Below, one piece after another: positions 40,411-49,654 of a stretch of 64,000 nucleotides of DNA. The DNA lies in the IMG/VR virus record IMGVR_UViG_3300021963_006848, positions 1-64,000 of that record. One strand, 5' to 3'. Position 1 is the stretch's first letter. Every line of letters begins with the position of its first letter. Below the pieces are notes generated by a model, which was not told the origin of the DNA, did no database searches, and saw only the letters and a list, made by a program, of their open reading frames with translations. The position numbers and the translations under genes are program-made. This DNA is from a virus.

Positions 40411-41261
40411 TATCCTCTTAGTTTAGCTCGTACTGGTTTTTCTGATTCTGTAACTTGTATAACACCGTCGCCAAAAGCTTCTTCTAATTCTCTAATACCA
40501 CTTACAAGTTTAAATAATCCTTGCGGCTCTACCGATGCTAAATGATCAGAACCCCACATTTGTCTATCTAATGTAATATGTCGTTCTATAATAGAAGCTC
40601 CTAAGTAAACTGCAGCTACTGTTGTACCTAATCTAAACTCATGACCTGAGTAACCAATTTCAAAGTCTGGATATTCTGCACTTAGAGTCTGAATACCAGA
40701 AAGGTTTAGTTCATTGATTGGAGCTGGATAGGTAGAGTTACAATGTAGTAATCCAATCGTATGAGGATTATTGTGGATTAACTTAGCTTTACGTAACACT
40801 GCTACTGCGTTATCAATTTCTTCTCTTGTAGACATACCTGTCGAAAAGATAACTCTTTTACCTGAAGCTACGCACCCTTCTAATAACTCGTTATTTGTTA
40901 ACATTGCTGATGGTACTTTCAAAAACGGGACATCGTACTGTTTTAAGAATTCTAGAGAATCCATATCCCAAGGAGATGCAGACCATTCAATACCGTGAGA
41001 TTTACAATGAGCATCAATAGCGTCATACTCAGCTTTTTCAAACTCTACCTTATACTTATAGTCTAAGTAAGTCATTTGACCCCATGGAGTATCCCTCATT
41101 ACATTTTTTTGATGCTCAGGTACACATACGTCTGGGTTTCTCTTTTGAAACTTAACTGCATCACATCCAGCGGCGGCTGCAATATCAATTAGTCTTAATG
41201 CGTTTTTCAAGTCGCCGTTATGGTTAATTCCAATCTCGGCAATGATGTAAGTCTTTTTCAT
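40410..41261 (-). CDS. neuB: Sialic-acid synthase (NeuB family)
   Basis: A 283-residue protein: IIAEIGINHNGDLKNALRLI at the N-terminus, DAVKFQKRN, STGMSTREEID, LHCNSTYP and EIGYSGHE are the hallmark motifs of NeuB-type synthases (NeuB, PseI, LegI), which condense an aldose with phosphoenolpyruvate. The C-terminal antifreeze-like domain common in host enzymes is shortened or missing (usual length is about 340). It is the committed step of a sialic-acid-like sugar. Confidence 0.85.
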   Translation of the reverse strand: MKKTYIIAEIGINHNGDLKNALRLIDIAAAAGCDAVKFQKRNPDVCVPEHQKNVMRDTPWGQMTYLDYKYKVEFEKAEYDAIDAHCKSHGIEWSASPWDMDSLEFLKQYDVPFLKVPSAMLTNNELLEGCVASGKRVIFSTGMSTREEIDNAVAVLRKAKLIHNNPHTIGLLHCNSTYPAPINELNLSGIQTLSAEYPDFEIGYSGHEFRLGTTVAAVYLGASIIERHITLDRQMWGSDHLASVEPQGLFKLVSGIRELEEAFGDGVIQVTESEKPVRAKLRG

Positions 41262-41264
41262 ATT

Positions 41265-41576
41265 TTAATCTAAGTAAATTTCTTCAATTCTACAACTCTT
41301 ATCACAGATAAGTAAATCATATGGAGGTTTTTCTCCTACTATGAGGTTATGAAATTTACAACCCCAAGTATTTAATTGGAATAGAGTTAAGTCTTCGTAT
41401 TCTGGAATTCTATCTCGATGTACAGACCCTCTTGCAGTCCAGTAGGTAATTGTATTACCTTCATCGTACAGCTTATTAATTTTTTCTATATTACTAAGGT
41501 TAGGAAGTGCGTACTGGTATTCTCTTTCTCCTTCGTAATAGCAAATCGTTTCATCGATGTCTACGTATATGTTCAT
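41265..41576 (-). CDS. HAD-family phosphatase
   Basis: A 103-residue protein starting with YVDIDETICYY (DxDET, motif I of the HAD fold) and containing ITYWTARGS (motif II). It resembles the short capsule-biosynthesis phosphatases. In the sialic-acid context it could remove a phosphate from a sugar intermediate. Overlap with the neighbouring genes is minimal (1-3 nt). Confidence 0.65.
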   Translation of the reverse strand: MNIYVDIDETICYYEGEREYQYALPNLSNIEKINKLYDEGNTITYWTARGSVHRDRIPEYEDLTLFQLNTWGCKFHNLIVGEKPPYDLLICDKSCRIEEIYLD

Positions 41577-41578
41577 AA

Positions 41579-42205
41579 CTATAAAGTTTCGTAATAACTA
41601 TTTTGTCTCTCTTGACGAGCTATATCTTTTGGATGATATAGAGCTAAACTCTGTTCAGCTGGTAATGGTGCATATGTCTTAAAGCCTTCTAACCTTTCGT
41701 GTACTTTGTTAACCCATTTGATCTCAGGTTTATTTTTCCAAATTCTCCATTGATAGTCAGGCCAATTAACTCTGCCGTTAATATCAACATACCAGCCCCA
41801 TTTATTAATATGCTCCATTGTAAGTCCTTCTACGGTATTTACTCTAGGAACTAAAAGAACTTCTAGATCAGTATTTTCTTCTAGAATTCCTGGAAGAGCA
41901 TCTATTAAGTACTTATGTGGTATTTCATCAGCATCAATCTGAAAAATGTAATCACCGGTGCAGTAAGATGTTAGTTTATTTTTCCAATCTGCAAAATGAC
42001 CTTCAAACCATAAACCTCTCCAAAACTGAATATTAGGGTAGATATTCATCTTAGTTAACCATTCAGCTACTCGCTCATCACCGTTCTTTTGATCATATAA
42101 AATAATTACTTCATCTTGTACTCTTTTATTTTCTTTTAAAAAAGTAACAAGCTTCTGAATTTCTTCATACTCATTGCAGACAGTTATTGCATAACTAATT
42201 TTCAT
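41579..42205 (-). CDS. Glycosyltransferase family 2
   Basis: A 208-residue protein with SYAITVCNEYEEIQKLVTF at the start and YIFQIDADEIPHKYLID near residue 88, the QxDADE motif of GT2 enzymes of the short type. Probably adds one sugar to a lipid or protein-bound glycan. Confidence 0.75.
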   Translation of the reverse strand: MKISYAITVCNEYEEIQKLVTFLKENKRVQDEVIILYDQKNGDERVAEWLTKMNIYPNIQFWRGLWFEGHFADWKNKLTSYCTGDYIFQIDADEIPHKYLIDALPGILEENTDLEVLLVPRVNTVEGLTMEHINKWGWYVDINGRVNWPDYQWRIWKNKPEIKWVNKVHERLEGFKTYAPLPAEQSLALYHPKDIARQERQNSYYETL

Positions 42206-42206
42206 A

Positions 42207-42656
42207 CTATAACTCTACTTGAAAGAATCCAATATATTCTAATGCATCCATGAAATCTCTTTGTCCAAACTTTTTCAAGTTCTGCATATCCATCTTAAAG
42301 TTATGACCTTCAGGATACTTCTTACTATCTAACTCTTCTTGAGTTAGTTTAATAGCACGTACTCCAGCCCAAGACCATTCTTTAGATGTAGTACCATCTA
42401 AAAATACCATTCCTTTTTCTGGTATAGTGATCGTAGCAGGTAACCATGCTAGGTTTGTATCATCTACAAACTTAAGATCTTTGTATAACTCTGGAGAAGA
42501 TTCTACAGCTGTTTTTACAACTGCTCCATTTTCTTGCATTACTGTTGATGTAGTAAAACCACATGCCATACAAAGCCATGTCTTAGTCTTATCGTCTATA
42601 TGCTGTTCATAACAAGCATTACCTCCACATCTTTTACAGGTTGTTAACGTATCCAT
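42207..42656 (-). CDS. Zinc-ribbon protein
   Basis: A 149-residue protein with CKRCGG and CMACGF (about 7-33), a zinc ribbon, and an otherwise unknown C-terminal domain. It lies between a GT2 and a GT4 gene. Function unknown. Confidence 0.6.
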   Translation of the reverse strand: MDTLTTCKRCGGNACYEQHIDDKTKTWLCMACGFTTSTVMQENGAVVKTAVESSPELYKDLKFVDDTNLAWLPATITIPEKGMVFLDGTTSKEWSWAGVRAIKLTQEELDSKKYPEGHNFKMDMQNLKKFGQRDFMDALEYIGFFQVEL

Positions 42657-42657
42657 A

Positions 42658-43935
42658 TTAATCTATTTTTTCTAATTTTGGTAAATTTAATTTAGGGAGC
42701 ATTAGCTCTATCTGTTTAGGGAACACCGGTACGTAATTTGTTAGGATCTCGTCCAAAGCTTCTTTCATCTTATCAAAGCTGAAATTAGTTCTATTTTTAT
42801 ACCCTAACTTCTTAGCATTAACTCGATACTTATCATAATTTTTATACAACTCTTTCATTGCCACAATTGCATGATTATCATAAGGAAAAAACCAACTACT
42901 ACCTTCAACTAAAACTTCTTCTGCTATTGAGCTTTTATGTAGAGGTTTTAATTCTCCACCAACTAAAATCGATAACTCCTTATCAAGAAAATCTATATGT
43001 CCAGACCAAGCTGATGCGATAATAGGTTTATTTACTAAGCTAAATTCTAATAGAGGTCTGCCGAAGCCTTCTCCTTTAGTTAAGCTAACCATAGCTTTTA
43101 CTTTAGCGTTATTATACAACTCATTCATTTCTTCATCTGTCAAGTCTCCATGAAGTAAGTATATATTAGGTAAAGTACCTTTAACTTCGTTTCTGATCTT
43201 TTCTATATTGTTTAAGATCTTATTTCTATCCATAATAGAAGATGTAACCATACTTACCTTTAATATAAGAGCTGGTGGATTAGGCTTATTTTTAAATGCT
43301 TCTAAGAACAATCTAACAAGCAATCCGATATTCTTTCTATCATGACCTAATGCTCCGGGTAGCCAATGCCCTACTGCTAAAAAACAAAAGGCTTCAGGTA
43401 TGTCATTTTTTAAATTAAACCTAGTAGGTAATTCTAATGGACGGTACTTATTTGTATCTGCGCCCTCAAATAGAATCTCAATAGGTTTAGTTACTTCAAT
43501 TTTCTCTCTAGTACCTCTTGCTGTATCTGTCATATCGTACTTACTTTCTTCAAATACTAACTTAGAATGTGCTGAAGATGTTAGTACTAAGTCCATTACA
43601 TTACACCCCATTACCCATTGAGGAGAAGCTAATGTAGTCTCTATACCGGCAGTTACTCCAATATTAAACTTACCTACTCTTTGAAACTCATTAGGTACAG
43701 TAATCTGAATCCAAATATCCGGTTCATAAGTTAACTGCGGTATAATAAGGCTTGCTAGGTCGTCTCGTTTATGATCATCTAAATAACCCTGTCTTGTATT
43801 CCCCCATCGTTGAGATAAGATACGTACATCGTATTTCTCTAATGCTAATAAAGCTTGTACAAAATCTCTTGCTCTAGCTCCATATCCGGAGTAGGTATCT
43901 ACTGGGCAGCTTACTACAACCTTTATCTTACTCAT
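42658..43935 (-). CDS. Glycosyltransferase family 4
   Basis: A 425-residue GT-B protein: an N-terminal Rossmann-like half with YSGYGARARDF, and a C-terminal half with SLTKGEGFGRPLLEFSLVNKP and IASAWSGHIDF, the GT4 donor-binding motif with EGFGRP. Paralogous to the next gene. Overlaps it by 8 nt. Confidence 0.8.
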   Translation of the reverse strand: MSKIKVVVSCPVDTYSGYGARARDFVQALLALEKYDVRILSQRWGNTRQGYLDDHKRDDLASLIIPQLTYEPDIWIQITVPNEFQRVGKFNIGVTAGIETTLASPQWVMGCNVMDLVLTSSAHSKLVFEESKYDMTDTARGTREKIEVTKPIEILFEGADTNKYRPLELPTRFNLKNDIPEAFCFLAVGHWLPGALGHDRKNIGLLVRLFLEAFKNKPNPPALILKVSMVTSSIMDRNKILNNIEKIRNEVKGTLPNIYLLHGDLTDEEMNELYNNAKVKAMVSLTKGEGFGRPLLEFSLVNKPIIASAWSGHIDFLDKELSILVGGELKPLHKSSIAEEVLVEGSSWFFPYDNHAIVAMKELYKNYDKYRVNAKKLGYKNRTNFSFDKMKEALDEILTNYVPVFPKQIELMLPKLNLPKLEKID

Positions 43936-45382
43936 AACTATATTTACTTAATTTATGTTGAATGTAATTTTTATCTAATTTGTCTACTCGGATAATATCG
44001 TACTTACCTCTAGGTGTAAACGTATTAAAAGTTTCATCTATTGCTGCAATTACGTTCTTACCCATGTTGGTAGCTGTCATCATCGCTTCATCAGATAGTA
44101 CCCACTCTCGTCCAGCTGCTCCTCTCTTTACTCTTTCCTCAGGACTCATGTTATAAACTTTCTCTATTGCGAGTGCTATATCTTCTGGTGAACTTCTATC
44201 GTCAAAGATATAAGGTGTTTGTGGGGATCCTACTAACGATAAGTTAGATGGGAAAACCGGTACAGCCCATTCTCCGCATTCTTTGATAGTACCTCTATGA
44301 TTAGATGGAAAGTCTTTAGTTAATTCGACCCATTTACCATCTTTAGAGAATCTCATCTGGTCTTGCATTCCACCGGTTACGTTAGCAATAATCATAGTAC
44401 CTGTCATCATAGACTCTGTTAAGGATAATCCCCAACCTTCGTTAGCTGAAGTAAGTACTGTTACGTCTGCTAAGTTATAAAGCAGGTTCATTTGTGCTGT
44501 GTTTAATCTCTCTGCTGAGAAGAATACATTCACATAAGAAGGATCACATAAAGCTTCTTTTACTGCTGCAAGATCTGTACCGTTTTGGTCTACTACTTGA
44601 GTATGCATAACTAAAGCACATTTCTTAGCTGCTTCTTCTCCGATGTTATCACAGAAGAACCTATAAGCTAAAATTAGATCTTCTACTTTCTTTCTATGTA
44701 TGTTTCGTGAATTAAAGAATACTACATATTGTATATCTTTTCCTTTAAATACCTCTTTTTTAAACTCTACAAACTTATCCCAATCTTCATAACTTTCAGT
44801 AATAGGGAAGAAGTACTTTTCATTTACTCCGTGAGGTACGTACTTAATAACCTTATCTTCAGCTTTATCTCCTAATACAAGCTCGTTAATTAATTTTGTC
44901 TGTTTAGAGATAGCCATTAATAAATCTACCGATTCATAGTAAGGCTTGTTATACATTGGAGTAGGATAATTATCCCAGATATTCAAATAGAAAATAGGTA
45001 TTTTAGACCTGATTTCTCTCTCCATATCAAACAACCATATCCAATATCGAGGATCTGTAAAAATAAAGATAGCATCGGGTTTTTCATCCTTTAATAATTT
45101 TCTAAGCTTAAACGGATCTCCATATCCTGTGCTTGGATAAATTTTAACAGAAGCATCTTCTACCCCTGTTTCTTTTGAAGTATCTTCAGATAGGTCTATG
45201 ATTGTACCTTCTTCTTTGTGTTGAACAGCAGCTCCAAGATTTACCCAATTATAACGATGAGCAGTAGCTAGTACAATTTCTTTAGCCATTGTACCTACAC
45301 CTGAATGTACTCTAATATCATCGCATAAAAGTAAAATCTTTTTACGCTCTTCTTTCTTCAAATAACCAATTCTTTCTTGCAT
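43928..45382 (-). CDS. Glycosyltransferase family 4
   Basis: A 484-residue GT-B protein with an N-terminal HSGVGTMAKEIVLAT segment and, in the C-terminal half, LTSANEGWGLSLTESMMTGTMIIA, a clear GT4 donor-binding motif. Slightly longer than average. Works with the adjacent GT4 in extending a glycan. Confidence 0.82.
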   Translation of the reverse strand: MQERIGYLKKEERKKILLLCDDIRVHSGVGTMAKEIVLATAHRYNWVNLGAAVQHKEEGTIIDLSEDTSKETGVEDASVKIYPSTGYGDPFKLRKLLKDEKPDAIFIFTDPRYWIWLFDMEREIRSKIPIFYLNIWDNYPTPMYNKPYYESVDLLMAISKQTKLINELVLGDKAEDKVIKYVPHGVNEKYFFPITESYEDWDKFVEFKKEVFKGKDIQYVVFFNSRNIHRKKVEDLILAYRFFCDNIGEEAAKKCALVMHTQVVDQNGTDLAAVKEALCDPSYVNVFFSAERLNTAQMNLLYNLADVTVLTSANEGWGLSLTESMMTGTMIIANVTGGMQDQMRFSKDGKWVELTKDFPSNHRGTIKECGEWAVPVFPSNLSLVGSPQTPYIFDDRSSPEDIALAIEKVYNMSPEERVKRGAAGREWVLSDEAMMTATNMGKNVIAAIDETFNTFTPRGKYDIIRVDKLDKNYIQHKLSKYSYE

Positions 45383-45387
45383 GTAAC

Positions 45388-45576
45388 TTATTTAACTTTT
45401 GTGTCTGTTTGATCGTGAATTTTTTCTCTAAACTCCTTATCTGTAATATAAAGAAAAATCGCTCGTGAAGCAAGCTTTTGAAAAGAAAATTTGTACTTTA
45501 CACAGGTAAATTTAAACTGCTGCAATAAATCTTCTTCCAACTGAACTGTTGTTAGTTTTTTAGGACCATTACTCAT
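45388..45576 (-). CDS. Ribbon-helix-helix regulator
   Basis: A 62-residue basic protein: TTVQLEEDLLQQFKFTCVK (a strand, then a helix) and FSFQKLASRAIFLYITD. This is the layout of CopG/Arc-type ribbon-helix-helix DNA-binding proteins. It is upstream of the glycan operon and may regulate it. No partner toxin gene is next to it. Confidence 0.65.
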   Translation of the reverse strand: MSNGPKKLTTVQLEEDLLQQFKFTCVKYKFSFQKLASRAIFLYITDKEFREKIHDQTDTKVK

Positions 45577-45618
45577 AACTTATAGTATTATATACATATA
45601 TAAATATATAGAAAATAC

Positions 45619-46551
45619 CTAAACACCTTGTGGGCATATAGGATTATTTCTGAAAACGCAAAATCTACAACTACTCTCAGATGGAGTAGCTTGAAAATCT
45701 TTATCAAAAAAGTTTCCAGCTTCGTCTAATGTCTCTTTGACAAACTTAGTCATCATAGCAACAGCTTCACCTCTTTTTATTTTACCAGATGGTGGTTTGA
45801 ATTCTTGGATACGTCTTTGCATCGAAGCAAACTCAGCTTCCATTGGAACTTTTCTTTTTAAAATATAATAGACAACTTCAATCTTATCAATATCGATATC
45901 AAATTGCTTAGCAAAGAACTCTTTATACAAGAGTACTTGAGCAATCTTAGTATTATCTTTCTTTACATAATCTGACCAACCTGAAGTAGATGTCTTTAAA
46001 TCTATAATATACCACTTGTCTACTGTTTCGTTATATAAAACAATATCGATTAATCCTTTGAAAAATACACCAGGTCTTAACTCTTGATATAGTAAAGTTT
46101 CTATACCTGCTAGATAAGTATTCTTATTAGAAAAATATAAGACTCTCTTCTTCTTTAAAAAATCAAGAATATGAATTCCATCTAAGTAAAATAGATTCAT
46201 CTCATTCTGATCTGAAAAATGCTCATGACTATACATTACTTTCTGAGCTTTGTAGGCTTTCACCATATTCTCTTGAAGTAGACTATGTAGGTCCATTTCA
46301 TTAGCTTTCTTTATAGTATCATTATAAAGTACATCTAACCAGGACTGTATAGTTTCATGCATAGCTGTACCAAATACAGCATGTATAGAAGGTTTGTAAG
46401 GTGCTAAATTTTTAACATAAGTTAAATACCATTGCTTTGGACATGTTTCAAAACTTGATAATTGACTATAGGAGATATGTTTATTAGCCCTAGTTTGTTT
46501 TATTTTACTTTCCTGTACTAGCTTGACTAGTTGTGGTATTTTCTTGGGCAT
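45619..46551 (-). CDS. RecB/Cas4-like PD-(D/E)XK nuclease
   Basis: A 310-residue protein with SYSQLSSFETCPKQWYLTY (about 24-42), GTAMHETIQSW, KGLIDIVLYN, WYIIDLKTSTS (the D-(D/E)XK core) and a final CRFCVFRNNPICP that matches the iron-sulfur-type cysteines of Cas4 and AddB-like proteins, with the first Cys in the N-terminal CPKQW motif. It probably cuts or unwinds DNA ends. It is probably active. Confidence 0.82.
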   Translation of the reverse strand: MPKKIPQLVKLVQESKIKQTRANKHISYSQLSSFETCPKQWYLTYVKNLAPYKPSIHAVFGTAMHETIQSWLDVLYNDTIKKANEMDLHSLLQENMVKAYKAQKVMYSHEHFSDQNEMNLFYLDGIHILDFLKKKRVLYFSNKNTYLAGIETLLYQELRPGVFFKGLIDIVLYNETVDKWYIIDLKTSTSGWSDYVKKDNTKIAQVLLYKEFFAKQFDIDIDKIEVVYYILKRKVPMEAEFASMQRRIQEFKPPSGKIKRGEAVAMMTKFVKETLDEAGNFFDKDFQATPSESSCRFCVFRNNPICPQGV

Positions 46552-46723
46552 AACCTTTTAATTTTTCTACGTAAACCGCAGCGTCTAATAATTCTTCCTG
46601 TAAATGTGTTAACCAGTCTAAAAAGTTGAGATCATCTCTCTCCATCGTTACACCGTACTTCCGGAAGCCTACATCAGCCCTCTCTAATAATCTCTTGGCA
46701 ATAGCCTCTTCTATTTTGCTCAT
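46505..46723 (-). CDS. dATP/dGTP pyrophosphohydrolase-domain protein
   Basis: A 72-residue protein with KYGVTMERDDLNFLDWLTHLQEE...DAAVYVEKL, matching the small all-alpha domain known from phage nucleotide pyrophosphohydrolases (PF18909-like, from memory). The EE...D metal-binding helix is present. It could cut canonical dNTPs to change the nucleotide pool, which would fit with DNA modification. It has its own promoter and overlaps the nuclease gene by 47 nt. Confidence 0.5.
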   Translation of the reverse strand: MSKIEEAIAKRLLERADVGFRKYGVTMERDDLNFLDWLTHLQEELLDAAVYVEKLKGYAQENTTTSQASTGK

Positions 46724-46744
46724 TATATAACTTTTATTTATTCT

Positions 46745-46777
46745 TTAAAGATATGAAAAATTACGCAGGGTAACAAC
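46745..46777 (-). promoter_or_regulatory. Promoter of the conserved phage class
   Basis: Minus strand: GTTG, 20 nt with CTGCGT, then TATCTTTAAAG, 22 nt before the start at 46723. Confidence 0.68.
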
Positions 46778-46783
46778 TTTACT

Positions 46784-47971
46784 TTATAGGTACCTAATCG
46801 TATTGTCTTCGTCTGGTTTTATATTCTTAGACACCCAACCTTCTTTCCCGTTAGAATACTGTACTCTCATTCTGGAAGGAGTCTTCTGTAAAATCTTAAC
46901 TATTTTTATTTGCTCAGGATGATCTTTGATTTCCTTTCCGGATTCATCTACGATCTTCCAGTCATCTTCTAATAGCTTCTCTTCTTCTAATCTGATAGGT
47001 TCTTCTTGGATCTCTCCTTGTATCTTACTCTCTTTATACCTTTGTGCTGCTTCTTGCAATGCTTCGTTAGGTTTAAAGATCTCATCATCATCTAAACCAT
47101 CAGCTATTGTAGCATCCCATTCTTTCATCTCTTCATGATAAGCTTTCTCTTCATACAAGGTCTCTTTTGGTTTTAACTGAGCAAATGCAAAATTAGCTGC
47201 AATTACTAGTGAGATTGCTAGAGGGTCGAATACGAATATGATAATAAGGAGTAGATAGTTAACGATTTGGTCCATAGGAGCTCCGGTAAGTCCGGAAATA
47301 TACTTCAAAGGTCCTAATTCAGCAGCTATATCACTACCTGTTTTTACTTCTATAATTTGATTATCTAACTCAAAAATTTTAGTATTGATATCATCAAGCT
47401 TTATATTAAGAGCTTCTTGTCTAGTATTAGAAGCATCTAATTGTCTTTCTAAAGACTTTCTATCAGCAGAACTACTTGACTGTATTAAGTTACCTTTCTT
47501 ATCTACATAACTAGTTTTGTTATTAGCTAGCCCTGATTGAAGATTAGTCATACTAGTTACTAACCCTTCTTTCTCTTTTACAAGCAAGTCTCTTTGACCT
47601 ATGTAATTAGTTCTTTTAGTTTCTAATAGAGTAACTTGTGCGTCTACAGTACCAGCTCTATTAGCTGTTTCTTGGTATGCACCAGATAAAAACCCATAAA
47701 TACCCATTGATGTAATCAACATAAGTACTATGGTTGCAATTGAGAGATAAGCTCTAAGTACCTTATTTAAAGTATCCCAATACTGGTACAATAGAGATGC
47801 TATTACTAATTTAGCAACTTCTAAAGAAGAAGCCATAATAATAACTTGCAAAGAAGCTCCAGCAAAAAGCTTACCGAGACCTGATACTGAATAAAAGGCC
47901 GCCGATAAGCTTACTGATAATGCTGAAAATGCAATAATGAAGGGGAATATACCTTTACGTAACTTTTCCAT
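46784..47971 (-). CDS. Membrane protein with long coiled coil
   Basis: A 395-residue protein: helices at about 7-28, 37-60, 72-95, a coiled coil of about 110 residues (110-220), another helix near 235-262, and a C-terminal region including MRVQYSNGKEGWVSKNIKP, an SH3- or Tudor-like segment. Similar proteins are known in several large phages, with unknown role. Its position before spanins suggests an envelope function. Confidence 0.6.
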   Translation of the reverse strand: MEKLRKGIFPFIIAFSALSVSLSAAFYSVSGLGKLFAGASLQVIIMASSLEVAKLVIASLLYQYWDTLNKVLRAYLSIATIVLMLITSMGIYGFLSGAYQETANRAGTVDAQVTLLETKRTNYIGQRDLLVKEKEGLVTSMTNLQSGLANNKTSYVDKKGNLIQSSSSADRKSLERQLDASNTRQEALNIKLDDINTKIFELDNQIIEVKTGSDIAAELGPLKYISGLTGAPMDQIVNYLLLIIIFVFDPLAISLVIAANFAFAQLKPKETLYEEKAYHEEMKEWDATIADGLDDDEIFKPNEALQEAAQRYKESKIQGEIQEEPIRLEEEKLLEDDWKIVDESGKEIKDHPEQIKIVKILQKTPSRMRVQYSNGKEGWVSKNIKPDEDNTIRYL

Positions 47972-47977
47972 TTATTT

Positions 47978-48388
47978 TTATTTAACCAACAACAGCAAAG
48001 TAGACACGATAGCTACTCCAGATCCAATCTTGTAGAAAAATACTCGTGTATTAGCTGCTTTTAAAGCTCTTTCTAAATCCTTAGAAAGCTGTTGTTGTAG
48101 TTTAAACTGCTCATCTTTTCTAAGAATAATCTCATTAAGATTCACAATTTTACTTGATTGCGTTACTATAATACTATCTTTAAGAGCTACCTTTTGTTCA
48201 GTAGCTGCTAAAGTTTGATGTAGGTTAGTGATCTCTACTTGAGAACCATCACCCTTAATCAGATCCTTAATTACGAGACGTGCTATCGGCTTGCGCAGTT
48301 GTATCGCTGATGAGTCCTTTGTAACGTTCTGTGAAAAAACGCTCAAGCTCGTCATCAGTATAAGAATCGACAGAGTTAACTTTTTCAT
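47978..48388 (-). CDS. Spanin-like envelope protein
   Basis: A 136-residue protein: a signal peptide (1-19, ending VFSQ, with no lipobox Cys), a coiled coil in the middle and a C-terminal membrane helix (about 117-135). It overlaps the 3' part of the next gene by 122 nt in another frame, the kind of gene-within-gene layout seen in Rz/Rz1. It may be the partner spanin, but with a C-terminal anchor instead of a lipid. Confidence 0.55.
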   Translation of the reverse strand: MKKLTLSILILMTSLSVFSQNVTKDSSAIQLRKPIARLVIKDLIKGDGSQVEITNLHQTLAATEQKVALKDSIIVTQSSKIVNLNEIILRKDEQFKLQQQLSKDLERALKAANTRVFFYKIGSGVAIVSTLLLLVK

Positions 48389-48650
48389 TTGTTTCTTGTT
48401 TAATTAATACTAATTTGTCTTTTAAGCTCTGAATTTTATCGTCCTGAATTGATACTTCAGTTTCGTATTCAGCAATTTGATCATCTAGTTTGCCGTTCTC
48501 AACATATATAGAATCTACTGTATGTTGAAGAGAGTCGATCTTAACCTCATATCCTTTAACATCTACCTTTATAGGTGCTTGTACAAAGAACAGGATATAA
48601 GCAGCCAAGACCGCTATGATCCCTATTAAGATAATATTTGTTTTCTTCAT
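48267..48650 (-). CDS. Rz-like inner-membrane spanin candidate
   Basis: A 127-residue protein: an N-terminal membrane helix (about 6-24) and a long periplasmic coiled coil (about 35-95). This is the shape of an i-spanin. The gene at 47978-48388 begins inside it in another frame. It lies directly behind the endolysin gene, with its own promoter at 48663-48695, which fits a lysis role. Confidence 0.6.
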   Translation of the reverse strand: MKKTNIILIGIIAVLAAYILFFVQAPIKVDVKGYEVKIDSLQHTVDSIYVENGKLDDQIAEYETEVSIQDDKIQSLKDKLVLIKQETNEKVNSVDSYTDDELERFFTERYKGLISDTTAQADSTSRN

Positions 48651-48662
48651 TTTTTACCTTTT

Positions 48663-48695
48663 AATAATTTACGAAAAAATGCTCAGACGAGCAAC
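48663..48695 (-). promoter_or_regulatory. Promoter of the conserved phage class
   Basis: Minus strand: GTTG, 20 nt ending TTCG, then TAAATTATT, 13 nt before the start at 48650. Confidence 0.65.
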
Positions 48696-48701
48696 TTTTT
48701 C

Positions 48702-49316
48702 TTATGCTTTAACGTATCCGTAGTACTTTAACGTTTTAGCTTTTCTATCCTCTAATCCATGAGTACCACCGTTAACTCTTTTTGTAAGAGCTAAAATAGC
48801 AGCTTCGTTTACACCTTGATCACAAATAGACCATAATTTATTCTTATCGAAAAAGAATAAAGCTGATTCAAATGAATAGTCAGTAGCAACTAAATCTGGA
48901 TTAGTTAAGATCTCAGGTTTGTTGATATGCTTAGAAAATTGAGTGTAGTTGTCTTTACCAGTCAATTGGATTGCTCCACGACCACGGAACTTCCAACCAT
49001 CACCTGATGCTTCATCACCATTACCCATACGAGAAGCATAAACGCGGTTAGCGATTTTCTCTGGTTGGCGAGCATAAGATTCTTCTAAGTTACCTGGGAA
49101 ATACTTTCCAAAGATACCCTGTAAGCCTTGAGCTGAATAGTTCAAGTTTTCATTGTATACTTTAAAGTCACCTGTCTCATGTCCTGTTTGAGCAAAGAAG
49201 TGTGCTGCTCTTTCCGGAGTAAGATTGTAAAATTTCATTGCTGCTTTCATAGTACCTGGACCGAAAGCTCCATCAGCTGTTAAGCCTAATTTGGTTTGTA
49301 GTGCTTTTAAACTCAT
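48702..49316 (-). CDS. GH19 endolysin with peptidoglycan-binding start
   Basis: A 204-residue protein: residues 1-30 contain LQTKLGLTADGAFGPGTMKA, a peptidoglycan-binding repeat; the rest matches GH19 chitinase-type endolysins: FAQTGHETGDF (catalytic Glu), KFRGRGAIQLTGKDNY, and WSICDQG. It cuts the sugar backbone of the cell wall at the end of infection. No signal peptide, so it needs the holin-like protein next to it (49335-49577). Confidence 0.88.
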   Translation of the reverse strand: MSLKALQTKLGLTADGAFGPGTMKAAMKFYNLTPERAAHFFAQTGHETGDFKVYNENLNYSAQGLQGIFGKYFPGNLEESYARQPEKIANRVYASRMGNGDEASGDGWKFRGRGAIQLTGKDNYTQFSKHINKPEILTNPDLVATDYSFESALFFFDKNKLWSICDQGVNEAAILALTKRVNGGTHGLEDRKAKTLKYYGYVKA

Positions 49317-49334
49317 TTTAGTTCTATTTTATAA

Positions 49335-49577
49335 TTATTCTTCGTTATTTTCTGCTTTTTTACCAAAGATTTTACCAACTTCTGCAATACCGAATGCACC
49401 TAATGTGATGTATACGAATGAATTGAAGATGATAGGTTCAATTACTAATGGGTTACCTAAAAAACCTGTTACGATGTCTGCTGCTGCGAATACTACCATT
49501 ACTGCGAATGATGCAAATCCAACGATTGATTTTTCGTTGTAATCATTACTGTCTTTGAAAATGTCTTTAAATGCCAT
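49335..49577 (-). CDS. Holin-like small membrane protein
   Basis: An 80-residue protein with two hydrophobic helices (about 17-40 and 48-68) and a charged C-terminus (KKAENNEE). It is directly upstream of the endolysin. Size and layout fit a class II holin, but holins have no conserved sequence, so this is by position. Confidence 0.6.
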   Translation of the reverse strand: MAFKDIFKDSNDYNEKSIVGFASFAVMVVFAAADIVTGFLGNPLVIEPIIFNSFVYITLGAFGIAEVGKIFGKKAENNEE

Positions 49578-49654
49578 AGCTTTTAATTTTAAGTTTTAAG
49601 TTAAGCTACAACCATGCACTCTAATGCTTTTACGCAACTCTTTGTTATAAATAG

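Noticed and set aside
47978-48388. Rz1-type lipoprotein assignment
   Set aside because: The signal peptide has no Cys at the cleavage site, so it is described only as spanin-like.
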